A DNA stretch of 22,727 nucleotides, from positions 1 to 22,727 of the forward strand of contig DASQUP010000125.1 in NCBI GenBank assembly GCA_035641235.1, in the 5' to 3' direction. Position numbers and translations under genes: made by a program. Below, piece by piece: positions 1 to 6,427 of this stretch. Source of the DNA: DASQUP01 sp035641235 (GTDB lineage: Bacteria; Actinomycetota; CADDZG01; WHSQ01). The first letter of the stretch is position 1. Every line of letters starts with the position of its first letter. The notes under the pieces were generated by a model that was not told where the DNA came from, searched no databases, and saw only the letters and a list, made by a program, of their open reading frames with translations.

Positions 1-135
1 GAGCTGGTCGCCGAGTCCGGAGTCGTCTCGTCCTTGGAGATCGTGGAGGTGAATCCGATACTCGATCACGCCAACGCCACCGGGATGCTTGCGGTGGAGC
101 TTGTTGCGAGCGCCCTGGGAGCGCGCATCCTGTAG
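1..135 (+). CDS. rocF: Arginase / ureohydrolase, C-terminal end (partial)
   Basis: The first 44 codons visible are the tail of a longer gene whose start lies outside the window. The translation contains EIVEVNPILDH followed by a helix rich in Ala, Val and Leu ending GARIL. This is the conserved last strand and helix of arginases (VEVNP-LD-N-TA-LAVEL), the Mn-dependent enzymes that split L-arginine into ornithine and urea. The catalytic Asp/His motifs are upstream and not visible, so agmatinase or another ureohydrolase cannot be excluded, although the VNP-LD ending favours arginase. The gene is followed by a strong hairpin at 143-194, so transcription probably ends there. Confidence 0.75.
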   Translation, partial: ELVAESGVVSSLEIVEVNPILDHANATGMLAVELVASALGARIL

Positions 136-142
136 CTTTGAG

Positions 143-194
143 CGAACTGTTCGCGCTCACCTACGGAATCCGATGAATGAGCGCGAACGGTTCG
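143..194 (+). terminator. 17-bp stem-loop after the arginase gene
   Basis: Positions 143-159 pair with 178-194 as a 17-bp stem with a single T-G wobble (148 with 189); the loop is 18 nt. It starts 7 nt after the arginase stop and ends 14 nt before the next start codon. There is no T tract after it, so it would be an actinobacterial-type hairpin terminator or an attenuator for the gene at 209. The loop and 3' arm carry an 11-codon ORF (173-208) whose TAG directly abuts the ATG at 209. The stem contains GAAC and GTTCGC, motifs that recur in other palindromes of this window. Confidence 0.6.
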
Positions 195-208
195 GCTTCC
201 GCCGCTAG

Positions 209-1798
209 ATGTCCAAGCCCGCCGAACTACCGGAGCTCGGCGGGCGTCAAAAGGGCATGGCACGGCCGTTGCGTCTGGGCGACGATCTCGATGAAAGAGC
301 GCTGGCCGATCTCGCCGACGACATCGACGAGCTGCAGTATCTCGCGGGGAGTCAGCTCCAACGGCTGCGCACGGCACGCCTCGAGATTGAACGGACTCAA
401 AGCGGCTTTCGGCCTCGCACCTTACGGACCGAACTCGCGCAGTTGCGGTCGGCCGAGAACACCTTCAGGGACTACGAGCAGGTACTTGGGACCTGTCTTC
501 ACGACATCCTCCGTGGAGTTGGGGGCGTCGAACGTCTAAGGGCGGTGAAGAACGAGTATGCGGATCTACTGCGGCTTCAGCAAGGTATCTCGTCCGCGCT
601 GATTGCTGGTTCGGACTGGCAGTCGCCGGCGTTCGACGGGGCCGGTTATCCAACCGCCGGACGCCATGCAGGAGTAATTACCGAGCACCACGACGACTAC
701 AAACGCGATCGTCATCCGGGAGCGCAGTCCTTCGAGCAGAACTACCTGCGGGAGTACGTCGATGCCCCCACCGGCCTCGGAGTGCGGGCCCTGGCGACGG
801 CGTGTGGGATGGCGGCATTCACCACGATCCTCCACTTTCTCTGTTCGGTGCTCGACAAGAAGAAGCCTGTTATCGCGACACGAGGCATGTATCACGAATG
901 CCGAGGGCTTCTCGTCGAGAGTCCGCTCGGCCCACGGATCCATTGGGTCGAGGACGACGATACCGCCGAAATCAAAACAGCCTGCCGGCGCCTGGAACCG
1001 GCCGCCGTGTTCTGGGACTCGATGTGCAACTCCAAGGGACTGGCCGTACCCGATTCGAGGCGCCTGCTGCTGGATCTCGCCGAGTCGTCACGCAGCGACA
1101 TCTATGTTGTTGTCGACAACACCTGCGCGCCGGTCTTCAGCCAGCCGTTCCCTGTCGCAGCCTGGAACAGGCACGTACGCGTTCTGATGTTCGAGAGCCT
1201 CACAAAATACGCGCAGTTTGGTTTTGACCGAGTGGCTGCAGGAATGGTTGTGGCGCCCGGGCCTGAGACAGATGAACTCGACCGTCTCAGGGAGCACCTT
1301 GGAACGAATGTCGCCGATGTATGCGTGGCGGCGGTCCCGCAACCGAACCGCGCACTCTTGACTCGCAGGCTCCGCCGAATCGAAAGAAATGCCGGGCTGT
1401 TGTCACAACACATTGCCCAAAGCGCCGAGAGATATCGGGCGCCGGTCCGGGTTGTTTATCCGGGGCTCCCGTCGCACGAGTGCCATGCGGCCGCCCGGCG
1501 CCTGGGCTTCTACGGAGGGTTCTTCGCGTTGGACCTACTTCACGAGGATCCTTCGCCGGTGGCGCAGGGCCGGCTGGTCTCCGGACTGATCCAGAGTGCG
1601 CGACGGCACAACGTGAACCTCGTCACCGGGGCGAGCTTCGGGCTCAACGTGACCCGTGTGTACAGGACGGCGACGGAGATCGGACTCGGTCCATTCGTGA
1701 GGATCGCAGCCGGCACGGAGGATCGAATGGAGATCGAGGACCTCAAGGAGGTCTTCACAGATGTCGTGCGCCAACTGTCTGCAAGGGGTCACGGATAG
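209..1798 (+). CDS. Cys/Met-metabolism family PLP-dependent enzyme with long N-terminal extension
   Basis: A 529-residue protein. From about residue 170 it follows the cystathionine gamma-synthase/gamma-lyase fold (type I PLP enzymes, Cys_Met_Meta_PP): CGMAA at 199-203 for cofactor phosphate binding, VVDNT at 301-305 with Asp303 for the pyridine nitrogen, and FESLTKY at 328-334 with Lys333 as the expected Schiff-base lysine. Family members are usually about 380-420 residues. Here roughly 165 extra residues precede the catalytic domain; they are charged, look helical and match no domain I recognise. The substrate cannot be read from the sequence; gamma-elimination or gamma-replacement on Cys, Met or homoserine derivatives is the family norm. 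The start is uncertain: ATG 209 has no Shine-Dalgarno and ATG 257 is an alternative. The stop codon lies inside the hairpin at 1773-1819. Confidence 0.75.
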   Translation: MSKPAELPELGGRQKGMARPLRLGDDLDERALADLADDIDELQYLAGSQLQRLRTARLEIERTQSGFRPRTLRTELAQLRSAENTFRDYEQVLGTCLHDILRGVGGVERLRAVKNEYADLLRLQQGISSALIAGSDWQSPAFDGAGYPTAGRHAGVITEHHDDYKRDRHPGAQSFEQNYLREYVDAPTGLGVRALATACGMAAFTTILHFLCSVLDKKKPVIATRGMYHECRGLLVESPLGPRIHWVEDDDTAEIKTACRRLEPAAVFWDSMCNSKGLAVPDSRRLLLDLAESSRSDIYVVVDNTCAPVFSQPFPVAAWNRHVRVLMFESLTKYAQFGFDRVAAGMVVAPGPETDELDRLREHLGTNVADVCVAAVPQPNRALLTRRLRRIERNAGLLSQHIAQSAERYRAPVRVVYPGLPSHECHAAARRLGFYGGFFALDLLHEDPSPVAQGRLVSGLIQSARRHNVNLVTGASFGLNVTRVYRTATEIGLGPFVRIAAGTEDRMEIEDLKEVFTDVVRQLSARGHG

Positions 1799-1819
1799 CG
1801 TGACAGACGGCAGACAGTT
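1773..1819. terminator. Bidirectional two-level hairpin between convergent genes
   Basis: AACTGTCTGC (1773-1782) pairs perfectly with GCAGACAGTT (1810-1819). Inside it GTCACG (1788-1793) pairs with CGTGAC (1799-1804) around a 5-nt loop. It overlaps the stop codon of the PLP gene and ends 4 nt before the stop of the convergent SDR gene, so it can terminate transcription from both sides. The outer stem is shared with the elements at 3607-3657 and 21369-21418. Confidence 0.65.
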
Positions 1820-1823
1820 CCGG

Positions 1824-2597
1824 TTAGTCGTGGAGGACGCGGCCTTCCATGCCTCCTGCCACCGTGACGATTTGCCCGGTCACGTGACCCGAGATCCGGT
1901 CCGAGGCATGGGCCACGATCGTGCGCGCGACGTCGTCGGCTGTTCCAAGCTTGCGGAGCGGCATCGTCCTCGTGATACGACCAACGAACTCTTCATCTTG
2001 AAGGGCCTCGCGCGTCATCTCGGTAGCCGTCCATCCGGGGCAGACGACGTTGACCCGGCCCGCGGGTGCGATCCGCACGATCTCGTTCTTTAGGCTCCTG
2101 AGCAGGCCATAGCTGGTCGCCGCTTTGGCCGCCGAGTAATCGGAGTGATCGGCCTCCCCGAACAACGCCGCCGTCGATCCAACGATCACAATGTTCCCGA
2201 CCCCGGTTTCCCGCACGTGTCGAAGGAATCCCCTGCAGCTCAGGAACACCGAGTCGAGGTTCGCTGCGATCGTGGCGCGCCAGCGTTCGAAGGACATCTC
2301 CCATACGGGCTCGGGCGCCTTCGGCCACACTCCGGCGTTTGCCACGAGCACGTCCAACCGTCCAAGGCCGGCAATGACTGAATCGAAGAGCCCGTCGGCC
2401 TCCTCCTCGATCGTCAGGTCGGCGTGGACTGCGATTCCGCCGATCTCCTCCGCCAGTTGTTCGGCGCGCCGTTTGCTCGTCCGGTAGTGCACCGCAACGC
2501 GGGCACCCTCAGCGGCGAAGGCGCGCACGACCGCGGTGCCGATGCCCCCGGCGCCGCCGGTGACCAGGACTCCCTTGGCGCTCAATCCCGTATCCAT
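1824..2597 (-). CDS. SDR-family NAD(P)-dependent oxidoreductase
   Basis: A 257-residue classical short-chain dehydrogenase/reductase. TGGAGGIG at residues 13-20 is the nucleotide-binding glycine loop, NAG at 87-89 stabilises the central sheet, and Ser141, Tyr154 and Lys158 (YSAAK) form the catalytic set. The length is standard. The residue region after the second strand (HYRTSKRR) is basic, which favours NADPH. It resembles FabG-type 3-ketoacyl reductases but is separate from the FAS operon, where a dedicated fabG exists, so the substrate is unknown. The gene is divergent from the GTPase gene at 2624 with only 26 bp between start codons. A TAGCGT -10 element lies 8 nt before the ATG without a Shine-Dalgarno, suggesting a leaderless mRNA. 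Confidence 0.88.
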   Translation of the reverse strand: MDTGLSAKGVLVTGGAGGIGTAVVRAFAAEGARVAVHYRTSKRRAEQLAEEIGGIAVHADLTIEEEADGLFDSVIAGLGRLDVLVANAGVWPKAPEPVWEMSFERWRATIAANLDSVFLSCRGFLRHVRETGVGNIVIVGSTAALFGEADHSDYSAAKAATSYGLLRSLKNEIVRIAPAGRVNVVCPGWTATEMTREALQDEEFVGRITRTMPLRKLGTADDVARTIVAHASDRISGHVTGQIVTVAGGMEGRVLHD

Positions 2598-2605
2598 CGG
2601 AGGGC

Positions 2606-2615
2606 ACGCTACCCT
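2606..2615. promoter_or_regulatory. Overlapping divergent -10 elements (putative leaderless promoters)
   Basis: On the plus strand TACCCT (2610-2615) lies 8 nt before the ATG at 2624. On the minus strand TAGCGT (2611-2606) lies 8 nt before the ATG at 2597. Both fit TAnnnT, and they share positions 2610-2611. The 26-bp gap is too short for two leadered promoters, so both mRNAs probably begin at or near the start codon. No clear -35 elements were seen; they would lie inside the opposite genes. Confidence 0.45.
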
Positions 2616-2623
2616 CTGGCGCG

Positions 2624-3604
2624 ATGAAAGACATCGGCATCGTCGGCTTGCCTTACTCGGGAAAGTCGACGCTCTTCACCGCACTCACCCGAACCGGCTC
2701 GGTCGGCGGGCGCTCGAATCAAGCTGTGGTGGACGTCCCGGACGACCGTCTCGGCGTGCTTGCGGAGATGGAGAGGTCCGCCAAGATCGTGCACTCGAAG
2801 GTGCGTTTCGTCGACGTGCCGGGTGGTCTGACCGCCCAGGGTATTGCCGAGTTCCGAACCACTGATGCCCTCTGCCTCGTCGTGCGTGGCTTTGGCGAGG
2901 ATGCGGATCCTCGCTCCGAGCTGTCGTCGCTCGAGGCCGAGTTGATCCTGGCCGACCTCACAAACGTCGAAAGCGGCGTGGACAAGGCACGCAAACGAGC
3001 TCGTGGAACACCAGAGGCAAAGGCTGAAGTCGATGTCTTGGAGCGCGCCCACACCCTGCTCGACGGGGAGCAACTTCTGCGCGCGGGCGATTTCGACGAT
3101 GCGGAGCGAAAGTTGCTGCGCGGTTATGGACCTTTGACCATGAAGCCCTGGATCGTGGTGGCAAACGTCGGAGAGGGAGAGGGACTTCCCGACGGATTGC
3201 CGGAGGAGGTGCTGGCGATCAGCGCTGCGCTCGAGGCGGAGGTGGCCGGTATGGATGCCGACGACGCGGCCGAACTACTCGCCGGCTTCGGGGTCGCGGA
3301 TCCCGGAATCGATCGTGTGATCGCGGCCTGCTACCGGGCACTCGACCTCCTTACATTCCTCACTACGGGTGAAGACGAAACAAGGGCATGGGAGGTGCGG
3401 CGCGGCGCCAAGGCCCCCGAGGCCGCCGGGGTAATCCACTCAGATCTGGAGCGCGGCTTCATTCGCGCCGAAGTCGTCTCGTACGAGGATCTGGTTGGCG
3501 CCGGTTCATGGGACGCGGCGAAGGCAGCCGGCCTGTTGCGCGTGGAAGGAAAGGACTACGCGGTCGCCGAGGGCGACGTTCTGCACGTCCGCTTCGCCAT
3601 CTAG
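2624..3604 (+). CDS. YchF/OBG-like GTPase, shortened and divergent (DUF933 C-terminus)
   Basis: A 326-residue protein. The C-terminal ~80 residues are a textbook YchF TGS/DUF933 domain: TTGEDETRAWEVRRGAKAPEA at 247-267, then AAGVIHSDLERGFIRAE, and LRVEGKDYAV near the end. The N-terminus keeps a P-loop, GLPYSGKST (8-16). The rest of the G domain is odd. The conserved Ala-Asn-Tyr-Pro-Phe switch segment and the GASKGEGLGNKFL stretch of normal YchF are missing, G3 reads DVPG (64-67), and G4 is NVGE (181-184), as in YchF NxxE. Normal YchF is about 360-370 residues. YchF proteins bind ATP or GTP and associate with ribosomes in stress responses; whether this version still hydrolyses nucleotide is unclear. 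It is divergent from the SDR gene and probably leaderless. Confidence 0.8.
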   Translation: MKDIGIVGLPYSGKSTLFTALTRTGSVGGRSNQAVVDVPDDRLGVLAEMERSAKIVHSKVRFVDVPGGLTAQGIAEFRTTDALCLVVRGFGEDADPRSELSSLEAELILADLTNVESGVDKARKRARGTPEAKAEVDVLERAHTLLDGEQLLRAGDFDDAERKLLRGYGPLTMKPWIVVANVGEGEGLPDGLPEEVLAISAALEAEVAGMDADDAAELLAGFGVADPGIDRVIAACYRALDLLTFLTTGEDETRAWEVRRGAKAPEAAGVIHSDLERGFIRAEVVSYEDLVGAGSWDAAKAAGLLRVEGKDYAVAEGDVLHVRFAI

Positions 3605-3606
3605 GG

Positions 3607-3657
3607 CGAACCTGTCTGCTGTCACCTCCGACAGATGGAAGGCACGGCAACAGTTCG
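3607..3657. terminator. Imperfect two-level hairpin between convergent genes
   Basis: CGAAC (3607-3611) pairs with GTTCG (3653-3657), extended imperfectly through TGT (3613-3615) with ACA (3650-3652) and GC (3618-3619) with GC (3647-3648). An inner hairpin TGTC/GACA (3620-3623 with 3630-3633) has a 6-nt loop. It lies 3 nt after the GTPase stop and 15 nt before the stop of the convergent GGT gene. The outer stem is a decayed version of those at 1773 and 21369. Confidence 0.45.
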
Positions 3658-3671
3658 GCTGGTCCGGGGGT

Positions 3672-5168
3672 TCAGACTAGGGCGCTTGCTCCCGAGCGGC
3701 GAGGATCATGAGCGGCGTCGACCGTCCCGTTGTCGTCTACGGATGCCACCTGAACACCGCCGAAGAACATGTGTGGCTCGTCGTAGGGCCGCGTCGTGTA
3801 GCCGAGCTTGTCTCCGGGCAAACCCGGCTCATAGCAGAGCCTCTCGAGGCCCGCGCGGGTCTCGAGGTGGGCCCGCGGCGCTGCCACTGCGTCGGCCAGT
3901 GAATCCCCGTCTACAGCCAGGCGCACCAGCGCCTGGGCTATGGCGCCGCATATCCGCCCTGCGCCGGGGGAACCAATTCCAACAATGCGGCCGTCACCGG
4001 TAGCGATGGTGGGAGCCATGTTCGAGTGGCATCTCGAACCCGGGGGAAGCCGGTGCAGGCCCCGTGGATTGAGCTCCTCTTCTCCGAGGGTGTTGTTCAA
4101 CAGGACGCCGCCGACGATGACCCCGGAGCAATACCCGCTGGATTCGGTGAGTGAACACACGTATCCATCGGAGCCGGCCGAAGAAGCGTGAGTTGTCGAA
4201 CCCGATTCCCCCGCGTGCTGAAGTCTGTCCAGTGCCTCCTTCAACGCGCCCGCGACGTCGCCCGGGTCGACGTAGCGCTCGGAGCGATACCCGGTGGCGG
4301 CGCGCTCGGCCTCGACGATGGCGCTCAGCCGCGCGACCGGATCTGAGAGATCGGTCTGTGCCACCAGGGCGAGGCTATGAGTCAGGACCGCCCCTCCCAC
4401 GGCGGGTGGAGGATTCGATTGCACCAGCCATCCAAACGCCTCCGCCACTATCGGCTCTCTGATCTGTACCTCGTAGTTGCTGAGATCTTCGACAGTTAGA
4501 AACCCGCCCTCGTTGTGAAGGGTCTCGGTGATGGACTCCGCCAGAGCCCCGGAATAAAAGATGGCCGGCCCGTGGCGCGCAACCATCTCCAGGGTGTCCG
4601 CAAGCTCTCCCTGGACGAGAGGCTGTCCTTCCCTCAGAAGCGTCCCTCCCGGCGCGAACAACCGGCGCGCCCGATCGAAACCCGCCCAGATCTCGTGCCA
4701 AGTTGCGGTGACGTAGTACGCCGAGGTACGGGGAAAGGCGATGCCGGCGCGCGCCACTCGGATTGCATCGTCGAAAAGCGCTTCCCACTCGATGCTTCCG
4801 TGCTTGCGCCAGGCCTCGTAGATCGCCCCGAGGATGCCGGGAACGGCAACGGAACCGGGACCGATTCCGGTCTTTAGCCCATCGGAGTAGTCCGGAGCGA
4901 AGATCATCTCGATGCCCTGCCCCGGCTCCTTGGGTACGGTATTGGGCATCGCACTGTTCCCGTCGAAAACGTCGACGTTTCCGTCGGGATCACGAACTGC
5001 GACGAAGCCCCCTCCCGCCAGAGACGCCATGCACGGCTCCGCCACCCATGCCATCACCGCAGAGGCGAGACATGCGTCGACCGCGTTGCCTCCGGCGTGT
5101 GCAACGTGCGCCGCGGCCTCCGCGCCCAGCGAGCTTCCCGCGGCGATTCCGAGTCTTGCTTTACTCAC
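3672..5168 (-). CDS. Gamma-glutamyltranspeptidase-family N-terminal nucleophile hydrolase
   Basis: A 498-residue Ntn-hydrolase precursor of the GGT family. The autoprocessing site and new N-terminal nucleophile are seen as STTH, with Thr325 (GTG-start numbering), followed by the SLTES and LLNNTLGEEELN segments of the small subunit. HSNMAPTIAT and GIGSPGAG match the oxyanion and substrate-binding region. The large subunit has GGNAVDAC and AGGGFVAV, typical of the family. There is no signal peptide, so a cytoplasmic enzyme is expected, and it is shorter than the 570-580 residues of secreted GGTs. The E. coli substrate arginine (R114 in a D-x-R-E-x-A-P context) is not visible: the segment reads DGNSAMP. 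The substrate may therefore not be a gamma-glutamyl compound. GTG 5168 is preferred over TTG 5171 because TAACCT lies 6 nt upstream. Confidence 0.85.
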   Translation of the reverse strand: MSKARLGIAAGSSLGAEAAAHVAHAGGNAVDACLASAVMAWVAEPCMASLAGGGFVAVRDPDGNVDVFDGNSAMPNTVPKEPGQGIEMIFAPDYSDGLKTGIGPGSVAVPGILGAIYEAWRKHGSIEWEALFDDAIRVARAGIAFPRTSAYYVTATWHEIWAGFDRARRLFAPGGTLLREGQPLVQGELADTLEMVARHGPAIFYSGALAESITETLHNEGGFLTVEDLSNYEVQIREPIVAEAFGWLVQSNPPPAVGGAVLTHSLALVAQTDLSDPVARLSAIVEAERAATGYRSERYVDPGDVAGALKEALDRLQHAGESGSTTHASSAGSDGYVCSLTESSGYCSGVIVGGVLLNNTLGEEELNPRGLHRLPPGSRCHSNMAPTIATGDGRIVGIGSPGAGRICGAIAQALVRLAVDGDSLADAVAAPRAHLETRAGLERLCYEPGLPGDKLGYTTRPYDEPHMFFGGVQVASVDDNGTVDAAHDPRRSGASALV

Positions 5169-5174
5169 CAACGG

Positions 5175-5180
5175 AGGTTA
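5175..5180 (-). promoter_or_regulatory. -10 element TAACCT for the GGT-family gene (leaderless)
   Basis: Read on the minus strand, TAACCT ends 6 nt before the GTG at 5168. No Shine-Dalgarno precedes either candidate start, so translation from a leaderless mRNA is the simplest reading. Confidence 0.4.
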
Positions 5181-5232
5181 TCTCGCCCTCGATCAGCTCG
5201 TGCCGTCACCGAATTTCGCCACGAAACGTTCA

Positions 5233-5238
5233 TAGACT
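5233..5238 (+). promoter_or_regulatory. -10 element TAGACT for the SRPBCC gene (leaderless)
   Basis: TAGACT fits TAnnnT and lies 6 nt before the GTG at 5245. The interval contains no purine-rich ribosome binding site. It sits in the 76-bp divergent gap with the GGT-family gene. Confidence 0.4.
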
Positions 5239-5244
5239 CTCTGG

Positions 5245-5691
5245 GTGAACACAACATTTGAACTGAGCGGAAGCCGCTTAGCGGCGTGCGAGCCGGAGAG
5301 GATCCTGGGACTGGTGGCCGATGCCACGAAGTGGCCCGCCTGGCAGCCGGAGATCAAATCCATAGATGGTCCTTCGGCGATGACGTCTGGGGACGTGGCG
5401 CGGGGAAAAGCTCACATGTTGGGTTTCCACGTCGACGGACATGCGACCGCCGTCGATGTTGGAGGTTCATACATCGAGCAAGACGTCATCGTCGGCATCC
5501 GAATGGGAATCCGGTACGAAGTCAAACCCATCGAGGGCGGTGCGATGATCACGCATACCCTCAATGCCCAGATGCCGAGCGGGATCTCAGGCCGGATTCT
5601 GGCCGTGTTTCTCCGAAGGCGGCTGCGATGGCTTCAGCGAACGGCGCTAGAGAATCTCGTGCTTCAGTCGGAGGCTGGAACTTCCTCCTGA
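5245..5691 (+). CDS. SRPBCC (START-like / polyketide cyclase-type) family protein
   Basis: A 148-residue protein with the SRPBCC pattern: a first strand, then PERILGLVADATKWPAWQPEI, where a helix leads into the W-P-x-W motif typical of polyketide cyclase/dehydrase-like lipid-binding proteins. This is followed by alternating strands with a Gly-rich turn and a long C-terminal helix (RRRLRWLQRTALENLV). Such proteins form a deep hydrophobic pocket that binds lipids or polyketide-like ligands; the ligand here is unknown. There is no signal peptide. The GTG start has a leaderless-type -10 upstream. The 3' end overlaps the convergent CBS gene by 28 nt, with no terminator between them. Confidence 0.75.
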   Translation: MNTTFELSGSRLAACEPERILGLVADATKWPAWQPEIKSIDGPSAMTSGDVARGKAHMLGFHVDGHATAVDVGGSYIEQDVIVGIRMGIRYEVKPIEGGAMITHTLNAQMPSGISGRILAVFLRRRLRWLQRTALENLVLQSEAGTSS

Positions 5692-6065
5692 ACGAGTTCG
5701 ACCATAGTGTCCATGAGGTCGCGCAATGACACTATGCCCACCGGGTCATCCATCTCCATGACCAAAAGGTGACGGAAGCCGCCCTCGGTCATCGTCCTCA
5801 CGGCCCGGATGACATCCCATCCGGGCGCGCCGCTTACTACATCGGGCGTCATGACGTCCTTCACGGTCCGGTTGTCCACATCGTCGCCGCCTGCGACGGC
5901 GTGCAATACGTCGCGCTCCGTGATGATGCCGGCTACCTTCTCGTCGCCGATTACCACAGCGCAGCCGACGCCCCTGTCCGTCATCACCGTGGCGGCGCGC
6001 CGAAGGGTGCTGGCGGGTCCGACGGTGACGAGGTGACTGATCGCGATGTCCCTCAGAAGTTTCAT
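5664..6065 (-). CDS. Two-CBS-domain protein
   Basis: A 133-residue protein made of a CBS pair (Bateman module) and little else. CBS1 covers about residues 10-60 with GCAVVIGDEKVAGIITERDVL. CBS2 covers about 73-122 with HLLVMEMDDPVGIVSLRDL. The G-I-(V/I)-(T/S)-x-R-D signature seen in both halves is the usual adenosine-phosphate contact, so the protein probably senses AMP, ATP or a related nucleotide and acts through a partner. The ATG at 6065 gives the normal family N-terminus; longer reading runs into the tandem repeats at 6177-6315 and is rejected. The 3' end overlaps the SRPBCC gene by 28 nt. Confidence 0.85.
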   Translation of the reverse strand: MKLLRDIAISHLVTVGPASTLRRAATVMTDRGVGCAVVIGDEKVAGIITERDVLHAVAGGDDVDNRTVKDVMTPDVVSGAPGWDVIRAVRTMTEGGFRHLLVMEMDDPVGIVSLRDLMDTMVELVQEEVPASD

Positions 6066-6176
6066 GTGCGAGGAATGATGCCCAAACCGAACACATTGCG
6101 CAAGGCCGCCGGATTCTCGTGGTTCCTCGCCCCGGTGTCCGCCCGGATTCCGTCCCGCCCTCGCCGGAGGCGCCGC

Positions 6177-6315
6177 CCGATCGTGACATGGCAATTGACC
6201 CCCAAGGGGTGGTGGTCCATCGCCATCTCGGACAGTGAGCCGAACCGCCGATCGTGACATGGCAACTGACCCCCGAGGGGTGGTGGTCCATCGCCATCTC
6301 GGACAGTGAGCCGAA
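6177..6315. repeat. 71-bp tandem repeat, two copies, each a palindrome
   Basis: Copy 1 is 6177-6244 and copy 2 is 6248-6315; the 68-bp units differ at two positions (66/68 identical) and are separated by 3 bp. Each unit folds: ATGGC (6188-6192) pairs with GCCAT (6222-6226), the stem continues through AT/AT and GACC/GGTC with two mismatches, and CCCC/GGGG forms a small inner hairpin. The ATGGCAATTGAC half-site recurs at 13111-13122 as GTGGCAATTGAC, and ATGGCAAT recurs in the hairpin at 11687-11734. This is the main content of the 362-bp gene-free gap 6066-6427; the rest (6316-6427) shows only a weak GATAAT (6378-6383). Confidence 0.85.
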
Positions 6316-6427
6316 TGGAGAGTTACCTGGCCGGCACGGGATCAGGTATTGCTACGGTGTGCGCCGCGGCAATGCCCGATAATAGATTGCACCCGAACGG
6401 TCGAGGCGGCGTGCCTATGAGGGCGTA

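Noticed and set aside
5746..6297. Minus-strand frame with duplicated peptide segments across the 71-bp repeats
   Set aside because: The repetition comes from the tandem DNA repeat, and the frame overlaps the CBS gene in another phase. No protein family is visible.
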